From: Orientallactaga sibirica
Taxonomy: Eukaryota > Chordata > Mammalia > Rodentia > Dipodidae
Direction of reading: 5' to 3'
Length of the DNA stretch: 64,000 nucleotides
Assembly (NCBI GenBank): GCA_036365145.1
Contig: JAEOAD010000015.1
Coordinates: 14,997,501 to 15,061,500 of the forward strand
Positions 55,680-64,000 of the stretch are shown here, piece after piece; within the stretch, counting starts at the first letter, position 1; each line of letters begins with the position of its first letter. The position numbers were made by a program, and so were the translations under genes. The notes under the pieces are model-generated. The model was not told where the DNA came from and ran no database searches. It saw only the letters and a list, made by a program, of their open reading frames with translations.

Positions 55680-56127
55680 ACGTGGAAGAACAGGATATAA
55701 GGTTTTTGCCTTCACATTAGGAGAAAAGCTAACAGGTCAGTTAGTAAGGGTCCCTTAGCTAAGAAGAGAGTAACAAAATGAAACAGCCCCCACCCCCGAT
55801 GCCAGCTCAGCTCGGCTAGATGGGGGTGGGCTTACCAGAATAGGGACCTGGAGGTTCACGCATCAGAAGAGATAAACAGCCAAAAAGAAGGCCTTGCCCA
55901 CCTGGTAAGCCCCTCATAGCTAGTTGGGGTGGGCTTTACTTTTCAGCTCTGGTGAGTCAGAGAGAGATGATTTTTTGGACTTAGGGGATTGGGCCGGAGG
56001 GAGGCTGAATAGAAAGTGCTGTCACTAAAGGTTGATACTGGATCTGATGCTGAATTCCAGTTCTGCCACTGCAGGTAGTGGTGATATCTTTTGGTTCCCT
56101 TTTTTGACCCTCTCCTAGCTTACTACC

Positions 56128-56166
<39 letters not shown>
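55395..56166 (-). mobile_element. Unclassified LTR-like unit next to a 36-base A run
   Basis: On the minus strand a TCAAATAAACC signal (plus about 55540-55550) is followed by a U5-like stretch, and further upstream lie two copies of a GCCCACC-rich motif (about 55816-55832 and 55924-55936), like U3 repeats. A (CA)n run is at 55627-55676. The A36 run at 56131-56166 bounds it. Termini and target duplication are not resolved. Confidence 0.35.
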
Positions 56167-56168
<2 letters not shown>

Positions 56169-56603
56169 ACCTTGCTTCTATTTCCCCCTCAAGATGTCCC
56201 ATCTTTAATTTTTCTTTAAAGAAATCCAGTAACATAATACATACTGAAAGAGCCACCTTTAGTGTAGTTTACAATGACATTTTTCCTGACTGTAAACCTG
56301 AAGTAAGTTGATGTCAAATGTGAGATCCAAGTTCCTCAGTATTAGAAAAGGAAGTTATAGGTAAGAAAGAATGGAAGATAGAAGGAGCCCTGTGGTCCTG
56401 AATTAGAAAGGATATATCAGAAAGACTATTGAGAAAAATAGATGTGTGTGTGTGCACATGTGCATGCATGCACTAAATATGGAAAGATATTCCATACCTA
56501 TAGAATAAAAAGTCAATATCATGCATGTATCAGATGAGAAAGTCATAAAAATTCTAAGATCTGAACAAAATTGTATAAGTTAAATGATTAGAACAAGTAA
56601 AAT
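56167..56603. other. Unassigned non-coding DNA
   Basis: A short GTGTGTGTGTGCACATG run at 56443-56460 only. Confidence 0.4.
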
Positions 56604-56604
56604 G

Positions 56605-56747
56605 GCCAGGTATGATGGAGCACGCCTTTAATCCCAACAGTCAGGAGGCAGAGATAGAAGGCTCGCCATGAGTTCGAGGTCACCCTGAGACTACATAGTG
56701 AATTCCAGGTCAGCCTGGACTAGAGTGAGACCCTACCCCAAAAAACA
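56605..56747 (+). mobile_element. B1-like SINE
   Basis: GGCCAGGTATGATGGAGCACG, CTTTAATCCCAAC, GAGTTCGAGGTCACCC, GAGACTACATAGTGAATTCC, GGACTAGAGTGAGACC. AAGTAAAATG on both sides is the target duplication. Confidence 0.93.
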
Positions 56748-56756
56748 AAAAAGTAA

Positions 56757-57105
56757 AATGTAGGGGGGAAAATGAAGGAAAATATAATGTAATATGAAAG
56801 GCAAAGATGATGTAGGAACCAGGAGAAAGTCTTTACATATTACCAAGATTTACAGTCAAGCTATGGTAATTTAGACAGGTGTTTCTTTCTTTTTTTTTGT
56901 TTTGTTTTTGTCTCAGAGATTAACAAATGGATGAGAAGAATAAACAAGAGATCAGAAGTAGATCCTTATGTCACCATTCGGTAGGAAAAGGAGCAGTCAC
57001 TTAACAATACTGCAGTGTTGGGACTTGTGGTGAGCAGTATAAAATTCAAAAATAGAAATGACTTATATCTTTGTCATATTAAATAAAATCAACTTCATGT
57101 GAATT
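56757..57105. other. Unassigned non-coding DNA
   Basis: Contains a TTTTTTTTTGTTTTG run near 56891. Otherwise nothing recognised. Confidence 0.45.
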
Positions 57106-57117
57106 AAGACATTATGG

Positions 57118-57278
57118 GGGGCTGGAGAGATAGCTTAACAGTTAAGGCGTTTGCTTGCAAAGCCAAAGGACCCCGGTTCGAGTTTCCAGGACCCACATAA
57201 GCCAGATGTACAAAGTGGTACATGCTTTTGGAGATTGTTTGCAGTGGCAGGAGACCTTAGTGCGCCCATTCTCTCTCC

Positions 57279-57341
<63 letters not shown>

Positions 57342-57387
57342 TTGCTCTCTCTCAAGTAAATAAATATTTTTTTAAATTTTAAAAAAG
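57118..57387 (+). mobile_element. Dip-like SINE, subfamily 1, long (CT)n
   Basis: GGGGCTGGAGAGATAGC head, GGTTCGAGTTTCCAGG (box B region), CCAGATGTACAAAGTGG, a (CT)n run of about 80 bases at 57268-57348, AAGTAAATAAATA tail. AAGACATT lies on each side. Confidence 0.92.
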
Positions 57388-57393
57388 AAGACA

Positions 57394-58000
57394 TTGGAGT
57401 TGGATGTTCTCTGTATTTATCTCCTTCAGCCTTTTTCTGGTGTTGTGATCGCCTTGAGCGCTGTATTCTTGCCCTTCCCCTGCATTGTTCTATGGTTTCA
57501 GCTGGTGAGGTGTGGTTAGCTGATCCTCCCTTCAGGTTCATTGTCCACCTGAAAAAGATAAGCAAATTCTCCAACGGAGAGAGAAGTTAGTACTAGATAG
57601 AAGGGATAACCGTATATGGTTTGGAGGGAACTTTATAAGGCTGAAGGAGATAAATACAGAGAACATCCAACTCCAGTCATTAGCCAGATATCCAGAGACA
57701 CAGAGGCTCCCAAAACCTCATCAAGGAAGCAGAACTAAAATGACCCCACTGTGGCTCAGGGGAAACTGCGGAAGAGGGGCGGAAAGATTGTTAGAGTCAC
57801 AAGTTGGGGCATTATGCACAGAGACTGGGGCCTATCCACCAGAACTCTTGAGCAAATTCACAATGCATGATAAACATTCCCCATTGATGAGGGCCCCTTT
57901 GAAAGTGGGAGGAAGGGGAGGAGGACAATGGAACCAATACTATGAATGTAAAATCAGAATAATATAAATAAAAAATATATATTGATTAAAAAAAAATTTA
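57394..58000 (+). mobile_element. Short L1 3' end, twin-primed inversion
   Basis: 57396 to about 57628 is L1 3' UTR in reverse; about 57630 to 57995 is the same UTR in sense. The sense part has CCCAAAACCTCATCAAGG, ATGACCCCACTGTGGCTC, ATGAATGTAAAATCAG. The arms at 57395-57431 and 57640-57676 are reverse complements (GGAGATAAATACAGAG core). An inverted 5' part joined to a sense 3' part is the twin-priming signature. Confidence 0.8.
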
Positions 58001-58119
58001 AAAAAACTGTAGTTATTACAACATTTACAGTGAAATAAAAATAAAAAAATAAATAATAAATGAATAAATAAATGAACATTTGAAATTTAAAAAAAAAAAA
58101 AAAAAAAGAAGAAGACATT

Positions 58120-58352
58120 GGGCTGGAGAAATGGCTTAGCGGCTAAGGCGTTTGCCTGCGAAGCCAAAGGATCCCGGTTCGATTCTCCATGTCCCATGTA
58201 AGACAGATGCACAAGGGGCACATGCATCTGGAGTTTGTTTCCAGTGGCTAGAGGCCCTGGTGTGCCCATTCTCTCTCTGTCTGCCTCTCTTCTATCTCTC
58301 TCTCTCTGCTTGCAAATAAATTTAAAAATTAAAAATTATTAAAAAAAAAAAA
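58120..58352 (+). mobile_element. Dip-like SINE, subfamily 1
   Basis: GGGCTGGAGAAATGGCTTAGC head, GGTTCGATTCTCC, GACAGATGCACAAGGGGC, CT-rich part, AAATTTAAAAATT tail. AAGACATT before (58112) and after (58361). Confidence 0.93.
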
Positions 58353-58370
58353 AGAAGAGGAAGACATTAT

Positions 58371-58510
58371 GTTAGCAGACGCCTTTAATCCCAGCACTCA
58401 GGAAGCAGAGGTAGGAGGATCACCATGAGTTCAAGGCCACCCTGAGACTACAGATTGAATTCCAGGTCAGTCTGGACTACAGTGAGACCCTACCATGAAA
58501 ACAACAACAA
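58371..58510 (+). mobile_element. B1-like SINE, 5'-truncated
   Basis: Starts within the usual 5' end at GCAGACGCCTTTAATCC, then CCACCCTGAGACTAC, GATTGAATTCCAGGTC, GACTACAGTGAGACCC and an ACAACAACA tail. AAGACATTAT before (58361) and after (58511). Confidence 0.92.
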
Positions 58511-58522
58511 AAGACATTATGG

Positions 58523-58934
58523 CAAAAGATAGTCAAATAGCACAAATAGGACAGAGAAAGATATTATTATTATAACATCATGGCTATAAATACATCTAAT
58601 GACCCAGGGATTGGTAGGATATACTGACAAGGGTATTACAAATGCAGTATTTGGCTAAACAAAGACCAACAAAGTTTACATTACTAAAACTGTTACAACT
58701 ATCATACATGACCATATATGGGCACACACACACACACACACACACGCACACACACCCACACATGACTCTCCAAGTTATTACATTCATGAAACCAGAAGTT
58801 ATTACATTTTCTCATTCAACCCCTTCTGTAAATGGCAGATCCATTTATATAGTTCTAAATGTTTTAGTAACCCAAATAAGCTTATTAATTCTATAGTGGT
58901 TAACTAAAGGTAGCACAGGTTTTGCCCTCTCAGC
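58523..58934. other. Unassigned DNA with (CA)n
   Basis: An imperfect (CA)n run is at 58722-58760. Nothing else named. Confidence 0.5.
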
Positions 58935-59253
58935 TGTTGTAGCAAACTTTGCATTTCTGTGGTGAAACACCTGACCAAAAGTGGAAGAAGATAGGAGGAA
59001 AGCATTTATTTTGGCTTGTGTCAGAGAGGGAAAGTTTCAGAACAGCAGAGACAAGATGATAGAGCAGAGGGGACATTACTTCTTGCCACAGCAGCTGGCA
59101 GAAAGCAGCAAGAGAGTGAGCTGAACTCTGGCAAGCCCACTCTCAGCAACACACCTCCTCCAACAAAGCTCCACCTCCAAAACTGCTACCATCTGAGGAC
59201 GAAGCATTGAAAACACATGAGTGTATGGGAGACAACTGATTCAAACAACCACA
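58935..59253 (-). mobile_element. Solo LTR, MaLR-like (family A), antisense
   Basis: Plus strand reads TGTTGTAGCAAACTTTGC at the left and GATTCAAACAACCACA at the right, the reverse of the family A ends. AAGCATTTATTTTGGC (reversed poly(A)-signal region) and AACAAAGCTCCACCTCC lie inside. No matching target duplication. Confidence 0.7.
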
Positions 59254-60390
59254 ATAGTACAAAGTCTTAATCTTTGGAGTAATGATCTACCTTATAATGG
59301 GCAGGATGTGGGCACCAACCACATACTAGGATTTACACCCCACAGTTTTCCCATGCTTTCTTTCCTTAAAACAAGCTACTAAAAGGGTGACCATGAGTCT
59401 AATTGGCCCAACACAGTAACAGATCATGCCCAGCACTCTACCTTCATTAGCACTGTCCTTTTTTTGACACAGAAGAATCCTGGCTACTCTAGCCATCACT
59501 GGTCACTTCAACCACTTGTCTATCTGCTTGACTTATCCTGAAATCATTAGCAAGAGCCAGCCAAAAAGTCACCACTTCATGAAAAGCATATTTCCTTTTA
59601 CTAAAGTAACATTTTGCCTCCCTGTCACCTATGTCCCTTGTCATCTCCCTTTTAACCAAAGCCCTGATTTTCTTGGTCCTTTCACAGGATTAGATGCATT
59701 GTAGCCTTCATTTTCCCTATGTAACAACTTCCCAAGTGCCATGTCATAGGCAGAGAGCAGCTGAGGGAGCAGAGTTCAGAGACTGAGAAAGCTGTGTCCA
59801 CTAAGCTCCACTACCAGCAGGGTTGAGATGGTTTTTTCCAGAGCAGAAGTCTTCTCTGAGTCTCAGGCTGTTGTAAGCAATGGCAATGTACAAGCACCTT
59901 TTGGTGGGGGAAGAAACCATCCATAAGTGACAGAGTGGGGAAGAAGGGGCTCCTGAAGGCTGGGATCCCTAGCTCTTAGCTGTTCTTGGAGCCATTAGTC
60001 CTGGAGCTGCCTTCCTTCTCAGGAATAGGCACTATAATTTCATTCAACAAATGAAAGTGTTTTATACAAGGCAATGGATGGGTGATTAACACACATATAA
60101 GCCATTTGCTCTGTACTACTGCTTGATGTATTACTGGGGTGAGAAACATGGTTGTCATTATTTTATATCAACTAAAACCATTGACTTTTATATATTCAGT
60201 TGTTTGCAGCCACCTGTGTCCCTGTTGCTTCTTTCTTACCATACAGTAATCAGGGAGGTTACTGACAAGTTATGTTCTAAACATAAAAATTCTAAATTTA
60301 ATCAGGTAATTTTGGTTCTGATCATAGAGTTGTTGTGGACACTAAATAGGTACCTGTCTATTCACTTAAAATTTTCTCCTTCCTAATAAA
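59254..60390. other. Unassigned non-coding DNA
   Basis: No gene or repeat supported over 1.1 kb. Confidence 0.4.
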
Positions 60391-60392
60391 TG

Positions 60393-60420
60393 TGGTATGT
60401 GTGTGTGTGTGTGTGTGTGA
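60393..60420. repeat. (GT)n microsatellite
   Basis: About twelve GT units, followed by GAAAGAGAGAG. Confidence 0.9.
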
Positions 60421-60469
60421 AAGAGAGAGAAAGAGAGGTATATATGCATGTGTACTGATGCGCACACTC

Positions 60470-60750
60470 TGTGTGCACATCTATAGAATCCACAGGAGGA
60501 TATTCAGTGTCCTCTTCCACCATATTTCCCTGAGACAGAATCTCTCACTGAGCCTGAAATCTGCTGTTGTTCAGTTAAACTGACTGAGCAGGAAGTCCCC
60601 GCAATCCTCCTGCCTCCACCCTGCTCAATGCCGAGGTTACAGGCATGCACAGCCATGCCTAGTTTTTTACATGGGTGATGAGGATGGAACTGAAGTCCTT
60701 ATGCTTGTGCAGCAATCACTCCTACCCACTGAGCCATCTCCCCAGGCCCC
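60470..60750 (-). mobile_element. B4-like SINE, antisense
   Basis: CCTGAGACAGAATCTCTCAC, TGAGCCTGAAATC, CAATCCTCCTGCCTCC, GAGGTTACAGGCATGC, TTTTTTACATGGGTGATGAGG, then CCCACTGAGCCATCTCCCC head. Confidence 0.75.
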
Positions 60751-60788
60751 TAAAAGAATTTCTGATGCAATAACCTTTTAAGTCTATA

Positions 60789-60982
60789 TAATGAAGAGAG
60801 AGAGAGAAAGAAAAGAGAGAGAGAGAGAGAGGGAGGGAAGGTGAGAGGGAGGGAGGGAGGAGGGAGGGAAGGGAAGAAGGAAGGAAGGGGAAAGAAAGAG
60901 AAAGAAAGGAAAGAAAGGAAAGGAGGGAGGGGGAGGAGGAGGAAGGAAGGAAGGAAGGAAGGAAGGAAGGAAGGAAGGAGAG

Positions 60983-61025
<43 letters not shown>

Positions 61026-61080
61026 AGAAAGAGAGAAAAAGACAGAGGAAGGGGAAGGGAGAAAGAAAGAGGGAGAGAGA
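60789..61080. repeat. Long purine tract (GGAA/GAAA/GGGA)n
   Basis: About 290 bp of nearly unbroken purine on the plus strand, with (GGAA)n at about 60947-60978 and (GAAA)n at 60984-61024. It lies where the Dip-like SINE keeps its CT-rich stretch (antisense here), so it probably grew from it. The 140-codon Ser/Phe/Leu-rich frames are artefacts. Confidence 0.95.
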
Positions 61081-61226
61081 ATGGGTATGCCAGGGCTTTC
61101 AGCCACTGCAAACGAACTCCAGACACATGAGCCACCTTGTGCATCTGGTTTACATGAGTACTGGGGAATCGAACCTGGGTCCTTAGGCTTCACAGGCCTT
61201 AACTGCTAAGACATCTCTCCAGCCCA
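61081..61226 (-). mobile_element. Dip-like SINE body, antisense
   Basis: GGGTATGCCAGGGCTTTCAGCC, GCAAACGAACTCCAG, CACCTTGTGCATCTGG, GGGAATCGAACCTGGG, then TTAACTGCTAAGACATCTC and CCAGCCC head. Confidence 0.9.
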
Positions 61227-61724
61227 AAGTCAAGTTTTGTTTGCAAATTATACACAAAACAAAAAAGCTAGAGTCAGTTTTTAAATCTTATGTTTAAGAA
61301 AAGGTTATACAATTGGATAAATCTTACAATTTGAGAGGCATTTCTTTTCCTAGGTGAAAAATGTGTCTGTGCCCTGGTTTACTAAGGCATTCAGATTTTA
61401 TTGCATCATATTAAAGACAATTATATATTTTTAAGCAAAATAAAATCAAGGACTTTATTAATTTCTCCAAGGGCTTTGATGTTTAAAATAACCTACTTTG
61501 CCTTCTATCATTTTGTATTTTCTCTTCTGTGTTTCTCCGCGACCGTCTCTGCCAGTTACTCATGTGCCAAAAGCTTGGTGTGTGATCCAAGCAGTATCTA
61601 ATATTATTTCCGTCAACTTTGTCAAATCATCTTACAGCTTTAAAAAATGACTAATCTCACTTTTAAATTGATTTGGATGGTGTGGTTTGCAGTTTATAAT
61701 AAAAACTTAAGATCTAAAAAGTAG
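61227..61724. other. Unassigned, repeat-poor DNA
   Basis: 61480-61710 is repeat-free with CTCCGCGACCGTCTC (CpGs in an AT-rich setting) and GTGATCCAAGCAG. It could be constrained, but evidence is weak. Confidence 0.35.
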
Positions 61725-61725
61725 C

Positions 61726-61751
61726 AAAAAAAAAAAAAAAAAAAAAAAAAA
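61726..61751. repeat. A26 run
   Basis: Uninterrupted A run. No retroposon body recognised upstream. Confidence 0.9.
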
Positions 61752-61772
61752 GCAAAACAACCCTGACAGGTA

Positions 61773-61860
61773 TTAAAGCAATGGGTAAAGATGGATGCAT
61801 TCATTTAGAACAGTTGTTAAAGCAATGGCTAAGGATAGAATTATTCATTCAGAATAGTAT
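61773..61860. repeat. Imperfect 44-bp tandem duplication
   Basis: Two adjacent units each begin TTAAAGCAATGG (61773 and 61817) and carry a GATGG/GATAG, then a CATTCA/ATTCA, then an AGAACAG/AGAATAG end. Confidence 0.8.
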
Positions 61861-62037
61861 TTAGACACTAATGTGATCACTTGCTTTTTTAGAAGCTGTA
61901 TCTTCCCTTTGAAACTTACAATATGTCTTTCTTTTAGGGAGAGTAAATTGTTTTGGCCCCATTTTCTAGTTTGGTGTCCATTCCCTTTGCATCAGAGTAA
62001 ATAAGAACCCACAGAGAGTAATTTAAAATGTAAACTC

Positions 62038-62118
62038 GATGCTGTGGATATAGCTCAGTGGTAGAATGCTTACCTCATATGTACAAGGACCTGTATTAGA
62101 GCTCTAGCACCATTTTAA
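62038..62118 (+). mobile_element. ID SINE
   Basis: GCTGTGGATATAGCTCAGTGG (tRNA-Ala-like box A), GTAGAATGCTTACC, ATTAGAGCTCTAGCACC, then an A-rich tail. Related to BC1-type ID elements. Confidence 0.8.
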
Positions 62119-62131
62119 AAAAGACAAAATG

Positions 62132-62382
62132 AGAGCTGGAGAGATGGCTTAGTGGTTAAGGCACCTGCCTGCTAAGACTAAGAACCCAGTTCCAATCTCC
62201 AGGTCCCACGTTTAGCCAGATGCAAAGTGATGCAAGGGTGCAATGCCGCACTTGCCCACAAGGGGGCACACACATCTGGATTTCATTCACAGCAGCTGAG
62301 AGACTGCTGGCACACCCATTCTCTATCTGTCTCCCTCTCTCTCTGTCTGTCTCTCTGTGTCTCTCTCCAAAAAAATTTTTTT
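62132..62382 (+). mobile_element. Dip-like SINE, subfamily 2
   Basis: AGCTGGAGAGATGGCTTAG head, CTAAGAACCCAGTTCCAATC, CCCACGTTTAGCCAGATGC, CAGCAGCTGAGAGACTGC. Flanked by AAAGACAAAATGAG and AAAGACAAAACGAG. CTCF-like CCCACAAGGGGGCACA at 62255-62270. Confidence 0.92.
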
Positions 62383-62404
62383 AAAGACAAAACGAGAAGG
62401 AAAT

Positions 62405-62595
62405 AAAAGAAAACTTAGAAGCAAAGTGACTTTGAGCATGTTGAATATCTCAATGTCTCAACTTTCTTACTTTCAAAAGTAGGAATAATAAAAGTACCCA
62501 TTGGTCATATCATTGTGGATTAAATGAGCGTTGACTTTCATGGTGCTTAAACAATGTCTGATGCGTGGCAAGTGCTGTGCAGATATTGACTATTG
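62405..62595 (+). repeat. MIR SINE
   Basis: GTGACTTTGAGCATG, TCAACTTTCTTACTTTC, AGTAGGAATAATAAAAGTACCC, TTGTGGATTAAATGAG, GTCTGATGCGTGGCAAGTGC: the sense MIR order to its 3' end. Confidence 0.75.
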
Positions 62596-62676
62596 TCTAG
62601 GACATATAGCTGCCATCATAGGTATGTTGAATTTCTAAATAACCACCTTACTTGATGCTTAAAAAAAAAAAAAAAA

Positions 62677-62850
62677 GACCTGGTGTGGTGGTGCCCACCT
62701 TTAATCCCAGTACTTGGGGGGCTTACAAAGGAGGATCTCTCTGAGTTTGAAGCCAGCCTGAGACTACATAGTGAATTCTAGATCAGCCTAGGCTAGTGGA
62801 AGACGCTACCTGGAAAAACAAACAAACAAACAAACAAACAAACAACAAAA
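62677..62850 (+). mobile_element. B1-like SINE with (AAAC)n tail
   Basis: CCTGGTGTGGTGGTGCCCACC, TTTAATCCCAGTACTTGG, GAAGCCAGCCTGAGACTAC, TAGTGAATTCTAGATCAGCC, then (AAAC)n at 62815-62843. Confidence 0.92.
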
Positions 62851-63414
62851 ATGGGCAGGATCACAGATATCAAATGAATGAGAGCAGGCTATTCCTCCCA
62901 GGAAGTGATTCTCAAGTTTGGGTGGGAATGGTGAGCAGCGTTTATGGTAACAGCAGCAACAGGACAGACCAGGTCTGAGATCTAGTGCATCTCACATCAC
63001 TGCACTGTTCAGGGATGCTCTCTTGCTCCTCTGGCATTTCTCCCTCAGCACATCAGGAAGGCTAAGTCAGTTATCCTGGAATTCTTCCTTTATCCTTGAA
63101 ACTTATACTACTCAAAGAAGAGATAACATGGAAGGTACTAGAGCCAATGACTCATGCCAAGCATGGCAACATTGTCCTTGTCCTCCCTGTCCTCAGAAGA
63201 CCATCAACATTTCACAGCTTTTGTAGTCAGTGTGGTAGGTCCTGTGCTTAGTGGTCTAGGTCTGTAGGGGAGTTGAAGTCCTTGCTGTCAAAACAAGAGC
63301 CCCCATAGAGAAGAATTTCTGGAGAAGGAGCAATAGCACTGCCTGCAGAGTCTCTTCCAGTTTGCATCTCAGCCTCTTGCAAGGGGAAGGAAAGTGCAGT
63401 TATCTACTAATTGC
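62851..63414. other. Unassigned non-coding DNA
   Basis: No element recognised. Confidence 0.4.
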
Positions 63415-63610
63415 CTGATGTATGCCAAATGCTGTGCTAGACATTGAAGACGTTTCTGGTTTGCCAACAGCCATATAAGGTGGTATTTAATTTCCCTATT
63501 TTACAAATGTGGAACTTAAGACTTAGGGGGAAGAAAGTAGATTTCCAAATATATACACATGATGGAGGAGCTAGAATTTGAACTGCAGTCTTGCTAGTTT
63601 CTGCTCTTTT
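63415..63610 (-). repeat. MIR SINE, antisense
   Basis: GATGTATGCCAAATGCTGTGC, AGCCATATAAGGTGG, CCCTATTTTACAAATGTGG, GAGCTAGAATTTGAACTGCAG: the reversed MIR order in full. Confidence 0.8.
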
Positions 63611-64000
63611 CACTCCAGCATGTTGCCATGGGTTCCACTTTACCCATTCCCATGGCCAATAAGAACAAGACTGGATGGTATGTGATGACTCTACCGCTCC
63701 AGCTGGTAGGTGGCAGAATGAGTCTGTGGCCCAGAGCCCACTCTCTGAATGCCAAGGACAAGCCTACAGATGCTTGCATATTTCATCTTCACTCTATGTT
63801 CCAAAGCTTGTCTTCCAACTATAAGAAATGCCTAAATTAAATTATAGGATCATTCTTACGTTGATCTTACTCCAGCTCTAATTCTTAAAGATGTGAATTA
63901 ATTCAATTTGGATGATTTAGGAAAACAATATAGTATCAGAGAAAGAACACAGATTCTGAATTTGTATCCTGGCCTCTACTACTTGTAAACTGGATGAGAT
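63611..64000. other. Unassigned non-coding DNA to window end
   Basis: 63920-64000 (GAAAGAACACAGATTCTGAATTTG-type text, then CCTCTACTACTTGTAAACTGG) may be the start of another sense MIR that runs off the edge. Confidence 0.45.

Noticed and set aside
60722..61193. Two overlapping minus-strand frames of 140 and 147 codons, rich in Ser, Phe, Leu and Pro
   Set aside because: They translate the pyrimidine strand of a microsatellite inside a SINE and carry the SINE tail, so they are not genes.
62038..62118. tRNA-like box A and box B sequence
   Set aside because: It is an ID SINE with an A-rich tail; no cloverleaf closes. The same applies to all SINE heads here.

Overview
This window looks like rodent nuclear DNA, either intergenic or deep intronic. 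I found no supportable host protein-coding exon, tRNA gene, rRNA gene or CRISPR array. The open reading frames are short and lie in simple repeats, LTRs, SINEs and L1 remnants. The only protein-like translations are a broken L1 ORF1 (coiled-coil part) and broken L1 ORF2 pieces.

The lineage is read from the repeats. The commonest element is a tRNA-derived SINE that opens with a GGGCTGGAGAGATGGCTCAG-type head, has a GCCAGATGCACAAGGTGGC-type middle, then a CT-rich stretch and an AAATAAATAAA tail. It belongs to the B2 superfamily but is not mouse or rat B2. It matches what I recall of the Dip-type SINE of jerboas and relatives (Dipodoidea). B1-like SINEs with a CCTGAGACTACATAGTGAA middle, ID and B4-like SINEs, and rodent MaLR-type LTRs agree with this. 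Rodent is very likely; a dipodoid is my best inference.

Layout: 1-5 kb is mostly unique sequence with two MaLR-type LTRs with flanking target duplications. 5-6.1 kb is an antisense L1 tail. 7.2-8.3 kb is repeat-free sequence resembling a conserved enhancer. 8.6-19 kb mixes old LTRs, MIRs, SINEs, a GATA-motif cluster (13.95-14.30 kb) and a solo LTR inside a SINE (10.9 kb). 19.0-19.9 kb is TG-rich and 19.9-20.65 kb is a second candidate regulatory block. 21.6-24.7 kb holds two L1 tails facing each other. 25.8-30.0 kb is a 5'-complete but internally deleted L1 carrying a SINE and an LTR fragment. 31.4-32.1 kb is an LTR with an inverted relative inside it. 33.6-34.0 kb is a third candidate regulatory block. 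35-43.1 kb is dense nested retroposons in L1 remnants. 44.5-47 kb has a probable twin-primed L1 and another L1 tail. 47.1-49.7 kb is an L2 tail split by a two-LTR MaLR element. 55.4-56.2 kb is an unassigned LTR-like unit. 57.1-58.5 kb is a stack of four retroposons separated by copies of one target sequence. 60.8-61.2 kb is a long purine tract in a SINE, and the rest is SINEs, MIRs and unique DNA.

No genes work together here. The biology is retroposition history: three Dip-like SINE subfamilies, two of them carrying CTCF-like cores and one a 3' hairpin, serial reuse of one insertion site, and twin-primed L1s. A few repeat-free islands may be regulatory. All family names come from memory of consensus sequences, without a database search.
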